Of a stretch of DNA of 64,000 nt, positions 33,686 to 42,675 are shown in pieces. The DNA lies in assembly GCF_001274635.1 (NCBI RefSeq), contig NZ_LBGV01000001.1, positions 1 through 64,000 on the forward strand, written 5' to 3'. Position 1 is the first letter of the stretch; each line of letters begins with the position of its first letter. The notes beneath the pieces were generated by a model. It made no database searches and was not told where the DNA came from. It worked only from the letters and a program-made list of their open reading frames with translations. A program made the position numbers and the translations under genes. The DNA comes from Persicobacter sp. CCB-QB2. Lineage in GTDB: Bacteria; Bacteroidota; Bacteroidia; Cytophagales; Cyclobacteriaceae.

Positions 33686-34906
33686 TTGAACCTATCTTTA
33701 TTTATTTCCAAAAGAATTAATCAGGTAGAAGGAGGGACGTTTTCCTCCGTGATCCACCGTGTTGCGGTGGTGAGTATTGCCATGGGGCTGGGACTCATCT
33801 TGATATCCTTTCTTATTCTTACGGGATTTCGGGAGAATATTATTCGTAAAGTCGTGAGTTTTAGTGGACATTATCAGGTGATTCGGTACTCCCTGAGTAA
33901 CTCTTATGAAGAAGACCCCATCTCTACCAATAATCCTATACTGGAACATTGGGAAACTTTTGCCGATATTCAGGGGGTTTATCCCTATTCCAATAAACCC
34001 GGGCTACTGAAAGATAACGATGAGGTAGCCGGCATTATTTTAAAGGGAGTGGAGGAAAGCTATCAGGAGTCCGGATTTTTGGAGAATGTGGTGGCGGGCT
34101 CATTCCCTCAATTTGATGCTACCAAAAGGTACGATCAGCAGGTGATGGTGAGTCAGAAGTTGGCCAATCTGCTGGATCTTCAGGTAGGAGACACGACAAG
34201 GATGTATTTTATTCAGGATCCACCGCGGTTTCGGAAAGTGTATGTGAGTGGGATTTATGAGTCGGGTTTGGAGGAGTTTGATGAGAAGGTAGTGCTGGGA
34301 GATATTCGAATGATTCAACGCCTGAATCAGTGGGCTGACACCCTGGTAGGTGGCCTGGAAGTGCACCTGAAAAGTATGGATCATATCGATGAGGTGCATG
34401 AGGAGCTCTTTGATCTGGCCGGCTTTGATTTATTCGTTACCAAAGTTACGGATCGGCATGCAGATTTCTTTGACTGGCTGAAGTTGCTGGACAATAATGT
34501 GGTGATCTTCCTGACTATTATCCTGTTTGTGGCCTGTTTTAATATGGTTTCTGTGGTGTTGATTCTCATTATGGAGCGCACACAAATGATTGGGATGCTG
34601 AAGGCGCTGGGAGCTACGGATTTTCAGGTTCGAAAAATATTCATGTACAATGGACTTTTGCTGATTGCCAAAGGAATGTTTTTGGGTAATCTGGTCGGTT
34701 TAGGCTTCGGCTTCTTGCAGGGAAATTTTCATTTGATTCCTTTGGAGATGGAATCCTATTATATGAATCACGTACCGATTTCCTGGGATTGGCCCATGTT
34801 ATTGGCGGCGAATCTTTTGACCTTATTGGTGGTGGCTTTGGTGTTATGGATTCCGACCATAGTGGTCACCCGGGTGAATCCGATCAGGGCGATCCGTTTC
34901 GATTGA
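33686..34906 (+). CDS. FtsX-like ABC transporter permease (LolC/E family)
   Basis: 406 residues. The start is a TTG at 33686; no ATG fits the family N terminus. One membrane segment near residues 28-48 (VAVVSIAMGLGLILISFLIL) is followed by a large periplasmic MacB-like domain, then three segments in the C-terminal FtsX domain (about residues 275-300, 325-345, 375-395), with GMLKALGATDFQVRKIF as the typical coupling region and RVNPIRAIRFD at the C terminus. LolC/E proteins release lipoproteins from the inner membrane for outer-membrane sorting. Its ATPase partner is not adjacent. A MITE begins at the first base after its stop codon. Confidence 0.8.
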   Translation: MNLSLFISKRINQVEGGTFSSVIHRVAVVSIAMGLGLILISFLILTGFRENIIRKVVSFSGHYQVIRYSLSNSYEEDPISTNNPILEHWETFADIQGVYPYSNKPGLLKDNDEVAGIILKGVEESYQESGFLENVVAGSFPQFDATKRYDQQVMVSQKLANLLDLQVGDTTRMYFIQDPPRFRKVYVSGIYESGLEEFDEKVVLGDIRMIQRLNQWADTLVGGLEVHLKSMDHIDEVHEELFDLAGFDLFVTKVTDRHADFFDWLKLLDNNVVIFLTIILFVACFNMVSVVLILIMERTQMIGMLKALGATDFQVRKIFMYNGLLLIAKGMFLGNLVGLGFGFLQGNFHLIPLEMESYYMNHVPISWDWPMLLAANLLTLLVVALVLWIPTIVVTRVNPIRAIRFD

Positions 34907-35124
34907 CCTGAATTATTCACCACTTAATTTAGTCGCTCTCCTTAAATGAATTATTGATCAGCGTGATAAGATCGTGGTTGTTGATTTAATTTAATAGCCC
35001 AAATTGGGGCAAGTTTGCTTGCTCCCCCTTCATCTGCTTCCTTGGAAAAAACTCGAAATAGGAAAAATTCCTTCATTTTTCCCGCCTTGCAGCTAAAGGA
35101 GGAGTGAAGCATGAATTATCCGGG
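34907..35124 (+). repeat. MITE, full length (copy E)
   Basis: 218 bp from CCTGAATTATTCACCACTTA to TGAATTATCCGGG, with all internal landmarks. It begins directly after the TGA of the permease gene (34904-34906) and lies in a convergent gap. Confidence 0.75.
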
Positions 35125-35141
35125 CTATCCGCCCTTGGCGC

Positions 35142-35184
35142 AAAAAAAAATCCTGCGACGGTATTTCGGTCGCAGGATTTTTTT
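35142..35184. terminator. bidirectional terminator
   Basis: Hairpin AATCCTGCGAC/GTCGCAGGATT with an A-run on the left and T-run on the right, between convergent genes ending at 34906 and 35206. Confidence 0.85.
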
Positions 35185-35205
35185 GTCTCAATATTGGGGC
35201 GTCCC

Positions 35206-35913
35206 TCAGGCATGTATTGTCGGTTCCGAATGGGGATCTCGACGCACTGCATCGAAGGCCATAGTGCCCAGTAGAATGACTACCGGAATAAACAAACCTT
35301 CCACGCCAAAGGAGCCGTAATCAAACACCGCAATGGCGCCTCCACAGATAAAACAGGCAGCGATGGATATTTGCAGCGTTAGTTGTCTTCCAATTTTTTT
35401 GCGTTCCTCACCTTTCTTCCAGAAAAAGCTCACCAACTCCATTCCAATATCAGTAGTAATACCCGTCAGGTGGGTAGTGCGTACCACTGCGCCGGAAACA
35501 CGGGTAACCATCGCATTCTGTAAGCCCATGGCGAATAGTAGGATGTAAGAACTGGTGATATTGCCCAATTGATTATGCAGGAAGATCACCATGAAAAGTA
35601 AAAGTACTTCCAGAAAAATAGAGGTGGTATGGGAATACCTGGGATATTTTCTACCGGTAATATATATTAGTAAAGAAGCGGTGGAGGCTCCGGTGAGAAA
35701 GAAGAAAATGAAGCCGAATTGTTCGATAATGGGACTTAATTCTTTTCTGCCAATGGCTTCGGCAAAATAGGTATAGTGGCCGGTTACGTGAGTGACCAGT
35801 CTGCCAAATTCCAATAGTCCGATGATGTTGACCAAACCCGCGGCAAAGGTTAAGAAACATGCTAATTGCAGGTTTTGAGAAAAAGTACGGTTTAATTCTT
35901 TAAGCTTAAACAT
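35206..35913 (-). CDS. DUF1275 (YoaK-type) membrane protein
   Basis: 235 residues with about six hydrophobic segments (for example LACFLTFAAGLVNIIGLLEF, FGFIFFFLTGASTASLLIYI, VLLLFMVIFLHNQLG, SYILLFAMGLQNAMVTRVS). DUF1275 signatures are THVTGHYTYFAEA (usually TGN in the family), MGLQNA and VVRTTHLTGITTDIG. The family is widespread, its function is not established, and transport has been suggested. It stands alone with its own terminator at 35142-35184. Confidence 0.82.
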   Translation of the reverse strand: MFKLKELNRTFSQNLQLACFLTFAAGLVNIIGLLEFGRLVTHVTGHYTYFAEAIGRKELSPIIEQFGFIFFFLTGASTASLLIYITGRKYPRYSHTTSIFLEVLLLFMVIFLHNQLGNITSSYILLFAMGLQNAMVTRVSGAVVRTTHLTGITTDIGMELVSFFWKKGEERKKIGRQLTLQISIAACFICGGAIAVFDYGSFGVEGLFIPVVILLGTMAFDAVRRDPHSEPTIHA

Positions 35914-36191
35914 AATTCATATTAGAAAGAACCATCAAAAGTCTATAGCATCGCTTGGAATTTATATGATTCAATTGTCTTTTTCAGAAGGGACAGATCA
36001 TGCTAAGTTGTGAATTGTTGTCGCGGGATTATTGTTTTGATTCTAACTGTTTTGTTTTTAAAGGATTGGGTTGGGGTACTGCTTTTGGGTGAAACATAAA
36101 GGGAGAGTTAGGTTTGTGAATTCTAATTAAATCATAATCAGAATCTAAGGGGTTTGGATTTGGAAAGAGGGTTCTCAAATCATATTCCAAT
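35914..36191. other. non-coding gap
   Basis: AT-rich sequence that probably contains the promoter of the DUF1275 gene. I see no gene, repeat or clear promoter motif in it. Confidence 0.4.
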
Positions 36192-36220
36192 AAAAAAGCG
36201 GACTGTATAGCCCGCTTTTA
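36192..36220 (-). terminator. terminator of the glycosyltransferase gene
   Basis: Minus-strand GCGGGC/GTCCGC hairpin with a TTTTTT tail, 18 nt after the stop. Confidence 0.7.
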
Positions 36221-36237
36221 AATATCTTCCCCTGAAA

Positions 36238-37050
36238 TTATGCCTCCACCAGCGAGGCCTCTTCCTTTTTTTCTTCGATCTCTGAAGCTGCCTCCACCAC
36301 AGCATGCTTGGGTAATGAACATGGTTCATACTTGCGGAAGAAGCTGCTCAACTTCATCTTGATCACCCCAAACACTGCTTCTTTGAAAATACCTCCGGAC
36401 ATTTTGGATTCTCCCTGCGTACGATCAGTAAAGACAATCGGTACCTCTACAATGTTAAAACCGTGCTTCCAAATGGTGAACTTCATTTCTATCTGGAAGG
36501 CATAGCCTACAAATTTTATTTTCTCCAGGTCCATATGTTGCAGGACTCTTCGACTATAGCATACGAAGCCAGCGGTGGTGTCATTGAAAGGAATGCCCGT
36601 GATAAACTGAACATACTTACTGGCAAAGTAAGACATCAATACCCGCTTCATCGGCCAGTTCACCACATTGACACCAGATACATAACGAGAACCGATGGAC
36701 ATATCTGCCCCTTCTACTGCACAGGCATTATATAGCCGAACCAAATCTTCCGGATTATGCGAGAAGTCAGCATCCATTTCATAAACGAAATCATACCCCT
36801 GTTCCAGACAATATTTAAAACCAGTAATATAAGCCGTACCCAGACCCAATTTGCCAGAACGCTCAATAAGGTGCAGTCGCTGACCAAACTCCTGCTGTAG
36901 CTTTTTAACAATAATCGCTGTTCCATCAGGAGAGCCATCATCTACTATAAGGATATGAAAATCTACCTCCAAAGAAAACACCTTTCGGATGATTGCCTCA
37001 ATGTTTTCCTTTTCATTGTAGGTAGGGATAATGACAATATTCTTACTCAT
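36238..37050 (-). CDS. polyprenol-phosphate mannosyltransferase-like GT2 glycosyltransferase
   Basis: 270 residues from MSKNIVIIPTYNEKENIEAI at 37050. GT-A fold of the Dpm1 group: VDDGSPDGTA, GLGTAYITGFKYCLEQG, the metal-binding EMDADFSHNPEDL (DAD), IGSRYVSG, NDTTAGFVCYSRRVL and RTQGESKMSGGIF. It lacks C-terminal membrane segments and ends in a Glu/Ala-rich tail (about 25 residues). It transfers a sugar, mannose or glucose, from a nucleotide donor to polyprenyl phosphate at the cytoplasmic membrane. Monocistronic; divergent from gmhB. Confidence 0.87.
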   Translation of the reverse strand: MSKNIVIIPTYNEKENIEAIIRKVFSLEVDFHILIVDDGSPDGTAIIVKKLQQEFGQRLHLIERSGKLGLGTAYITGFKYCLEQGYDFVYEMDADFSHNPEDLVRLYNACAVEGADMSIGSRYVSGVNVVNWPMKRVLMSYFASKYVQFITGIPFNDTTAGFVCYSRRVLQHMDLEKIKFVGYAFQIEMKFTIWKHGFNIVEVPIVFTDRTQGESKMSGGIFKEAVFGVIKMKLSSFFRKYEPCSLPKHAVVEAASEIEEKKEEASLVEA

Positions 37051-37210
37051 AAAAATGTTCTTTTTCACCCATTGATCGGGTCTCAATACCTGCCAGCAAT
37101 AATGCTGCCGATTTGGGATTGAAATTGGAGATTAAAGATGTAAAGCTAAGAAAAGCATATGGATTCCCCAATAAAATATGACTTAGGCTTTTTTGATGCT
37201 CATAATTCAA

Positions 37211-37218
37211 TAGTTTTG
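37211..37218 (+). promoter_or_regulatory. -7 promoter element upstream of gmhB
   Basis: TAGTTTTG matches TAnnTTTG. A T-run 19 nt upstream takes the place of the -33 TTG. It leaves a leader of about 20 nt before the ATG at 37244. Confidence 0.4.
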
Positions 37219-37243
37219 GGATGTGAAAAAGGAATTATTGAAT

Positions 37244-37750
37244 ATGAACAAGTGCATATTTCTAGATAGGGATGGGGTGTTAAATGTGGAAAGAGGGGAT
37301 TACACCTTTCGATTGGAAGATTTTGAGATAGAGGCTGGGGTGGGAGAAGCGCTTCAGCGTTTGAAAGCTGCAGGCTATTATTTGGTGGTGATCACCAACC
37401 AGGCAGGTATTGCCAAAGGCTTGTACACTAAGGAGGATGTGTTGGCCTGTCATGAAAAATTACAAGCCAATACAGGTAGATTGATTGACGCCATTTATTA
37501 TTGTCCGCATCACCCCACCAAGACGGAATCTTTGGCAAGAAAACCGGGGACGCTGATGTTTGAGCGTGCGATTGCCCGCTTTAAGATTGACCCGACGATT
37601 TCTTTTATGGTGGGCGATCAGGAGAGGGACTTGATACCCGCAAAGGCATTAGGCATGGGCACGGTACGAGTGGCACCAGAGGTAGTCGAAACCGATGGAG
37701 ATCATTTCTGTCATAGTCTTTTGGAAGCTTGCGATTACCTTTTGAAATGA
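37244..37750 (+). CDS. gmhB: D-glycero-D-manno-heptose 1,7-bisphosphate 7-phosphatase-like HAD hydrolase
   Basis: 168 residues from the ATG at 37244, preceded by AAGGAATTATTGAAT; a GTG at 37223 is a weaker alternative. HAD motifs: FLDRDGVLNVERGDY (DxDGV), VITNQAGIAKG, RKPGTLMFERA and FMVGDQERDLIPAKALGMGTV. CPHHP is present, but the second pair of cysteines that completes the zinc loop in classical GmhB (CxCRKP) is missing, because the sequence reads ESLARKPG. The enzyme would act in ADP-heptose synthesis for LPS, though specificity for another phosphosugar or histidinol phosphate cannot be excluded. It converges on the DUF2721 gene with 3 nt between stops. Confidence 0.75.
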   Translation: MNKCIFLDRDGVLNVERGDYTFRLEDFEIEAGVGEALQRLKAAGYYLVVITNQAGIAKGLYTKEDVLACHEKLQANTGRLIDAIYYCPHHPTKTESLARKPGTLMFERAIARFKIDPTISFMVGDQERDLIPAKALGMGTVRVAPEVVETDGDHFCHSLLEACDYLLK

Positions 37751-37753
37751 TTT

Positions 37754-38152
37754 TCAGGAGATGTCATTGAGCCGGTCCTCAAATTGACATTTTTTAATTT
37801 TGACGGCCCGGGAGGCGAAGATGATTTGAAAAAGAATCCCTACGGTAAGGCAGACGGTGGCCAGGGCAAAAAAGAAAAGAAATGGACTCGGAACTTGAAT
37901 TAACCAATGCTGATGAACTCCTTTACTGAGGGTGGAGAGGAGAAAAAGGAGGGCAGAGAGATAAAAGAAAACATTGGCTTTGCTCAGGAAATTTAGTTGT
38001 TGGATTTTTAATTTGACAAGGGTTTGTGGTCTGGGGTCTTCCTTCAGCAATTGCTGAATGTATTGTTCCAGTGCCACGGAGGCATTGGTATTGGCTGCGA
38101 TGAATAGGCCAATGCCCGGCAATATGGTCAGGGGAATGATCCAGGATTCCAT
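37754..38152 (-). CDS. DUF2721 membrane protein
   Basis: 132 residues from MESWIIPLTILPGIGLFIAA at 38152. The longer upstream frame runs into MITE sequence and is not credible. Three hydrophobic segments (residues about 5-22, 67-85, 95-118). LTILPGIGLFIAANTNASVAL and the QLNFLSKANVFFYLSALLFLLS segment match the DUF2721 pattern. Function unknown. Confidence 0.7.
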   Translation of the reverse strand: MESWIIPLTILPGIGLFIAANTNASVALEQYIQQLLKEDPRPQTLVKLKIQQLNFLSKANVFFYLSALLFLLSTLSKGVHQHWLIQVPSPFLFFFALATVCLTVGILFQIIFASRAVKIKKCQFEDRLNDIS

Positions 38153-38244
38153 TTGCAGGGATAACCCGAAAAAGGCGCATATGTTGAGCAAGTCGAAATT
38201 TTTCGAAATAGAAATTTGTGAAGTCGAATGATGCGGGCTAATCT

Positions 38245-38287
38245 CCGCCTTGCAGCTAAACGAGGATTTAAGCATACATAATTCGGA
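38245..38287 (+). repeat. MITE fragment, right end (copy F)
   Basis: CCGCCTTGCAGCTAAACGAG followed by GATTTAAGCATACATAATTCGG and TTAA at 38288-38291. Only the last 43 bp are present, upstream of the DUF2721 gene. Confidence 0.6.
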
Positions 38288-38314
38288 TTAAGTTGTTTTG
38301 GGATAGTGGACCAT

Positions 38315-38355
38315 AAAAAAAATCCCTCTGGCTCGGAAGTCAGAGGGATTTTTTA
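38315..38355 (-). terminator. terminator of the dxr-rseP operon
   Basis: Hairpin AATCCCTCTG/CAGAGGGATT with flanking A- and T-runs, 18 nt after the rseP stop. Confidence 0.85.
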
Positions 38356-38372
38356 TGGAATAAACGCAAAGT

Positions 38373-39713
38373 TTACCAATTCACCCAACCGGAAGGTAAT
38401 AGCTTGATGATGTCATTGGCAAAAATGAAGACCATCAGGCCGAGCAGTAGCACCATCCCAACTTTTTGAGCATTCTCCAGGAACTTGTCACCAGGCTTAT
38501 GACCGGTAATCATTTCAAAAAGTAAGAACATTACATGTCCACCATCCAATGCAGGAATTGGTAATAAGTTCATAAAGGCCAAAACCATAGAAAGCATTCC
38601 GGTCAGCGACCAGAAACGGAACCAGTCCCAGGTGCCTCCGAAGGATTGGGCAATGGCGATTGGTCCACCCAATGATTTCTTAGCCGAAAGCTCACCGGTG
38701 AAGATTTTACCAAAGGCTTTGATGTTTAACCAAACGACAGAGAAGGCTTTCTCCGTACCCAGACTCATCGCTTCGCCAAAGGTAGGCTGGATCGATGAGA
38801 AGTTAATGTCAAAGTCCGGCATGAAGCCTAATTTGCCATCTTCTCCTACAGTGGCCTGCAGGGTTTTGATCTCTGTTCCTCTCTTTACTTCTAAAGAGAT
38901 GGCCTTGTCGGCATGACTGTTCAAAGACTGCTGCAACTCATCAAAGAAGCCGATAGGTTGCTGATTGATGCTGATAATTTCATCTCCCTTGCTCAATCCG
39001 GCTTCGGATGCCGCAGAGTTGTTCATCACATCACCTACGGTGAATGGACGGCGGAAATCAATGAAATGGGGCTTGTCATCCTCATTCGCTGTTGCCAGCT
39101 TATCCATGAAGCCGGCGGGAATTACCACCTTGTGCTCACTCCCGTTACGTTTTACGGTGTAATAGGAACCGGAGGTCATCATCAATTCCGGATCTCTCAG
39201 ATCTGAGAAGCGCTCGAAGTCCTGTCCATTAATATTTTCAACTTTATCTCCGGTACGGAAGCCAATCTCCTGTGCCAGGTCATAAGCCACGATACCGTTT
39301 TTGTTCAATTCACTTTTTGACAGATAATTCTCTCCATAGGAAAAAGTCAATAGCACGAAAATGAAGATACCCGTGATCACATTAACAATAATACCGCCCA
39401 GCATCACGATCAGACGTTGCCAGGCTGGTTTAGAGCGGAACTCCCAAGGCTGAGGCTCCTGGTTCATTTGCTCTTTGTCCAGTGATTCATCAATCATACC
39501 GGAAATTTTCACATATCCTCCCAGAGGAATCAGTGATAGAGAGTACTCGGTCTCTCCCCATTTCTTAGAAAAAAGTTTAGGCGGGAATCCAATAGAATAT
39601 TGCTCCACGCGCATTCCAAAAACTTTAGCTGCCACCAAGTGGCCCAACTCGTGAACCCCCACTAAGATCGACAGTCCCAGGATCATCTGGGCAGCCATAA
39701 TCAAACCTTCCAT
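38373..39713 (-). CDS. rseP: site-2 protease RseP (M50 zinc metalloprotease)
   Basis: 446 residues. HELGH zinc motif at residues 21-25 in the first membrane segment, GFPPKLFSKKWGETEY and IPLGGYVKISGM after it, two PDZ domains in the periplasmic part, and the C-terminal motif NLLPIPALDGGHVMF providing the third zinc ligand. It cleaves transmembrane anti-sigma factors or signal peptide remnants within the membrane. The gene starts 3 nt after the dxr stop, a common pairing, so both are translated from one mRNA. Confidence 0.93.
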   Translation of the reverse strand: MEGLIMAAQMILGLSILVGVHELGHLVAAKVFGMRVEQYSIGFPPKLFSKKWGETEYSLSLIPLGGYVKISGMIDESLDKEQMNQEPQPWEFRSKPAWQRLIVMLGGIIVNVITGIFIFVLLTFSYGENYLSKSELNKNGIVAYDLAQEIGFRTGDKVENINGQDFERFSDLRDPELMMTSGSYYTVKRNGSEHKVVIPAGFMDKLATANEDDKPHFIDFRRPFTVGDVMNNSAASEAGLSKGDEIISINQQPIGFFDELQQSLNSHADKAISLEVKRGTEIKTLQATVGEDGKLGFMPDFDINFSSIQPTFGEAMSLGTEKAFSVVWLNIKAFGKIFTGELSAKKSLGGPIAIAQSFGGTWDWFRFWSLTGMLSMVLAFMNLLPIPALDGGHVMFLLFEMITGHKPGDKFLENAQKVGMVLLLGLMVFIFANDIIKLLPSGWVNW

Positions 39714-39716
39714 TTC

Positions 39717-40883
39717 TTAAATTAATTCTGATGCTAGATTTCTAATTACTTTGTCTGTATTGATGAGGTCTTCCAGGCTTGGCTGGGCAATGAACTCACC
39801 AGATTGCATGCATTTCTCGATCAGGTCAGACATATTCAGAAAACCTATGCGATCTTCTAAAAAAGCCTGCACGGCAATTTCGTTCGCGGCATTCAGTATG
39901 CATGGCATATTCCCCCCCTTTTCAATGGCTGCATAAGCCAACTGTAAGTTACGGAAAGTTTTTGTATCCGGTTGCTCAAAGGTCAAATTTGGATAGTCCA
40001 TGAAGTTAAATCGCGGGAATTTGTTCTTCATTCGCTTCGGAAACCCTAGCGCATACTGAATGGGTACGCGCATATCAGGCAAGCCCAACTGTGCTTTAAT
40101 GGAGCTGTCTTCAAATTCCACCATGGAGTGAACAATGGACTGAGGATGCACCACTACATCAATCTGGTCTGTATGCAGGTCAAACAGCCATTTTGCTTCA
40201 ATCACCTCCAGCCCCTTATTCATCAGGGAGGCGGAATCAATGGTGACCTTGGCGCCCATGTCCCAGTTGGGGTGTTTTAAAGCCTGGGCTTTAGTGACAT
40301 GGGCAAGTTCTTCCGCTTTTTTTCCCCGAAAGGGCCCACCGGAAGCGGTCAGGATAATTCTTTCAATCGGATTGTATTCCTCCCCTACCAGGCACTGGAA
40401 GATGGCCGAGTGCTCGGAATCTACAGGCAAAATGCTTACGCCGTTTTCTTCTGCCAGCCTGGTGATAATCTCTCCGGCAACGACTAAAGTTTCCTTATTA
40501 GCTAAAGCAATATGCTTCTTTGCTTCGATCGCTTTGATGGTCGGAATTACGCCGCTGTAGCCAACTAAGGCGGTTAATACGATGTCAATTTCGTCCATCT
40601 GTACCACGCTGTTCAAAGCGTTGTTCCCCGCATAAACCTTAATGCCATGGGGATCCAGCGCATCAAACACCTTATCATACAGGCTTTCTTCCGTAATGAC
40701 TACCGTATTGGGTTTAAAGGCAATCGCCTGTTGAATCAACAGGTCCGCATTGCGTCTTGCAGTCAGCAGAGAAACTTCAAAGTGCTCCTGCTGCTCTGCA
40801 ATCACCTCCAAAGCCTGGGTGCCGATGGAACCCGTAGAGCCGAGGATGGCAATATTTCTTTTCTTTTCAAAAAATGAACTCAT
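39717..40883 (-). CDS. dxr: 1-deoxy-D-xylulose 5-phosphate reductoisomerase
   Basis: 388 residues, normal length. NADPH-binding ILGSTGSIGTQALEVI at the N terminus, ALANKETLVVAGE, VDSEHSAIFQCL, ASGGPFRGK, DSASLMNKGLEVIEAKWLF (metal and substrate residues) and HPQSIVHSMVEFEDSS. Second step of the MEP isoprenoid pathway: converts DXP to MEP in the cytosol. Followed by rseP. Confidence 0.96.
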   Translation of the reverse strand: MSSFFEKKRNIAILGSTGSIGTQALEVIAEQQEHFEVSLLTARRNADLLIQQAIAFKPNTVVITEESLYDKVFDALDPHGIKVYAGNNALNSVVQMDEIDIVLTALVGYSGVIPTIKAIEAKKHIALANKETLVVAGEIITRLAEENGVSILPVDSEHSAIFQCLVGEEYNPIERIILTASGGPFRGKKAEELAHVTKAQALKHPNWDMGAKVTIDSASLMNKGLEVIEAKWLFDLHTDQIDVVVHPQSIVHSMVEFEDSSIKAQLGLPDMRVPIQYALGFPKRMKNKFPRFNFMDYPNLTFEQPDTKTFRNLQLAYAAIEKGGNMPCILNAANEIAVQAFLEDRIGFLNMSDLIEKCMQSGEFIAQPSLEDLINTDKVIRNLASELI

Positions 40884-40943
40884 TCTTTAGTATACCGAAG
40901 GCCGGTATCTACTTTATTTTTGATTTTTGATTTTCTTTATCTT

Positions 40944-42449
40944 TTACCCCTCAAGCGCATAGGCCATCAGTGCATCCGCAATTTTTCGATCGTTGGACAG
41001 GCGCGGCACCTTATTTTGTCCCCCTAATTTACCTTCGCTTTTCATATACTCCTGAAAAGCACCTTCTTTAAGTGAAACGATCTCCAGCGGACGAAGGATA
41101 TTTCCCACAATCAAATCCTGGTAATAAACATTCAGCTGCTGCAATTTTTCATCCAAAACCTTAGCAAAGGCCGGCATGTCAGCGGGCTTTTGAGCAAAAT
41201 CAATGAACCATTGGTGACTGGATTGTCCCTCATCCTGACTCACATTCGGTGCCACGGTGAACTCTCTCAATTCAGTCTCCGGATATTGGTCAATAGCGGC
41301 CTTCATGGCTTTCTCTACTTCCTCTCCAATCACATGCTCACCAAAGGCGGAAATAAAGTGCTTGATACGTCCGGTAACAATTACCCGATAAGGTTTTTTG
41401 CTCACGAATTTCACGGTATCTCCGATGGAGTAGCCCCAAAGTCCGGCATTATTGTTTACAATCAGGGCATAATTTACTCCAAGTTCTACTTCTCCTATAC
41501 TCAGGCGGGTCGGGTTTTCATTGAAGTACTCCTCAGAAGGAATGAACTCAAAAAATATACCTGACTTCACATTCAATAACAGTCCTTCTGCTGTCTGGCT
41601 ATCCTGATAAGCGAAGAATCCTTCAGAAGCCGGATAGGTTTCCAAAGTATCCACTTTCTTCCCGATAGACTGGTACAGTTTGGTACGATATGGCTCAAAG
41701 TTTACCCCTCCCCAAACAAACACGCTGAAGTTAGGGAAGATGTCCTTAATTTTCTTGCCCCCATGTTTTTCCTGTAGACGGTCGAAATACATCTGCACCC
41801 AGGGTGGAATACCAGAGATTAGCGACATGTCTTCCGGAGTAGTCTCTTCTACAATTTTGTCCAGCTTGGTTTCCCAGTCCTCTATGCAGTTGGTTTCATA
41901 AGAAGGCAACTGGTTACGACGCAGATATTCCGGTACATGGTGATTCACAATGCCGGAAAGTCTGCCGGTGAAGATGCCATTCTTCTTTTCCAAAGTCGGA
42001 GAGCCGGAAAGGAAAATCAGCTTTCTGCTGACAAAATCATAGTTGCCGGTTTCATGCATATAATTCAATAGCATGTTTCGGGCTCCATTGATATGATTTG
42101 GGATAGACTCCTTGGTCAGGGGGATATATTTCGCACCGGAAGTGGTTCCGGAGGTCTTGGCAAAATAGACCGGTTTACCCTTCCAAAGGATATCTTTTTC
42201 ACCCGCCACTACACGATCAATGTAAGGGCGCAGGTCTTCATAGTCACGAATAGGCACACGCGCTTTGAAATCTTCATAAGTGACGATCTCTTCAAAGCCG
42301 TGATCTTTTCCAAAAACGGTATTTTTTGCCCCTTCCAGCAAGTCCATAAATACAGTATGCTGGCTCTCTATTGGGCGACTGGCCCATTGGTTTTGTTTTT
42401 TGACGGTGTAGGCCGCCACATATTTAGAGAAAAATGATAGTAATCCCAT
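40944..42449 (-). CDS. GH3-family acyl-adenylate/amido-synthetase-like protein
   Basis: 501 residues. GH3 'auxin-responsive promoter' superfamily, distantly related to acyl-CoA synthetases: FAKTSGTTSGAKYIPLT (P-loop-like adenylate motif), VWGGVNFEPYRTKLYQSIG, ETYPASEGFFAYQD, GLWGYSIGDTVKF, VTGRIKHFISAFGEHVIGEEVE. Bacteroidota homologues are conserved, but their substrates are largely unassigned. It probably adenylates a carboxylic acid and joins it to an amine. Single gene between dxr and a divergent Deg protease. Confidence 0.85.
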   Translation of the reverse strand: MGLLSFFSKYVAAYTVKKQNQWASRPIESQHTVFMDLLEGAKNTVFGKDHGFEEIVTYEDFKARVPIRDYEDLRPYIDRVVAGEKDILWKGKPVYFAKTSGTTSGAKYIPLTKESIPNHINGARNMLLNYMHETGNYDFVSRKLIFLSGSPTLEKKNGIFTGRLSGIVNHHVPEYLRRNQLPSYETNCIEDWETKLDKIVEETTPEDMSLISGIPPWVQMYFDRLQEKHGGKKIKDIFPNFSVFVWGGVNFEPYRTKLYQSIGKKVDTLETYPASEGFFAYQDSQTAEGLLLNVKSGIFFEFIPSEEYFNENPTRLSIGEVELGVNYALIVNNNAGLWGYSIGDTVKFVSKKPYRVIVTGRIKHFISAFGEHVIGEEVEKAMKAAIDQYPETELREFTVAPNVSQDEGQSSHQWFIDFAQKPADMPAFAKVLDEKLQQLNVYYQDLIVGNILRPLEIVSLKEGAFQEYMKSEGKLGGQNKVPRLSNDRKIADALMAYALEG

Positions 42450-42577
42450 AGGTCACAAAAGTAGTAAAAATCACTGATTAAAGAAGGCCTGTTAGCTTTT
42501 AGGAAGGCCATACTGCTTCAGCCATTATACGAAGATGCAATTTTGTGTGGGGATTAGGTTAAAAAATGTGAAAAATA

Positions 42578-42607
42578 TTGGAAGCTCATTAAGGGCGTTT
42601 ATTTTTG
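42578..42607 (+). promoter_or_regulatory. promoter of the Deg protease gene
   Basis: TTG (42578-42580), 19 nt, TATTTTTG (42600-42607): exact TTG-N19-TAnnTTTG, about 60 nt before the ATG at 42676. Confidence 0.7.
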
Positions 42608-42675
42608 AAGCATTATGCACGGCTATCAATACCTAAATTGGCCGTGGAATGGAAAAAAAATATACAAACTGATCG

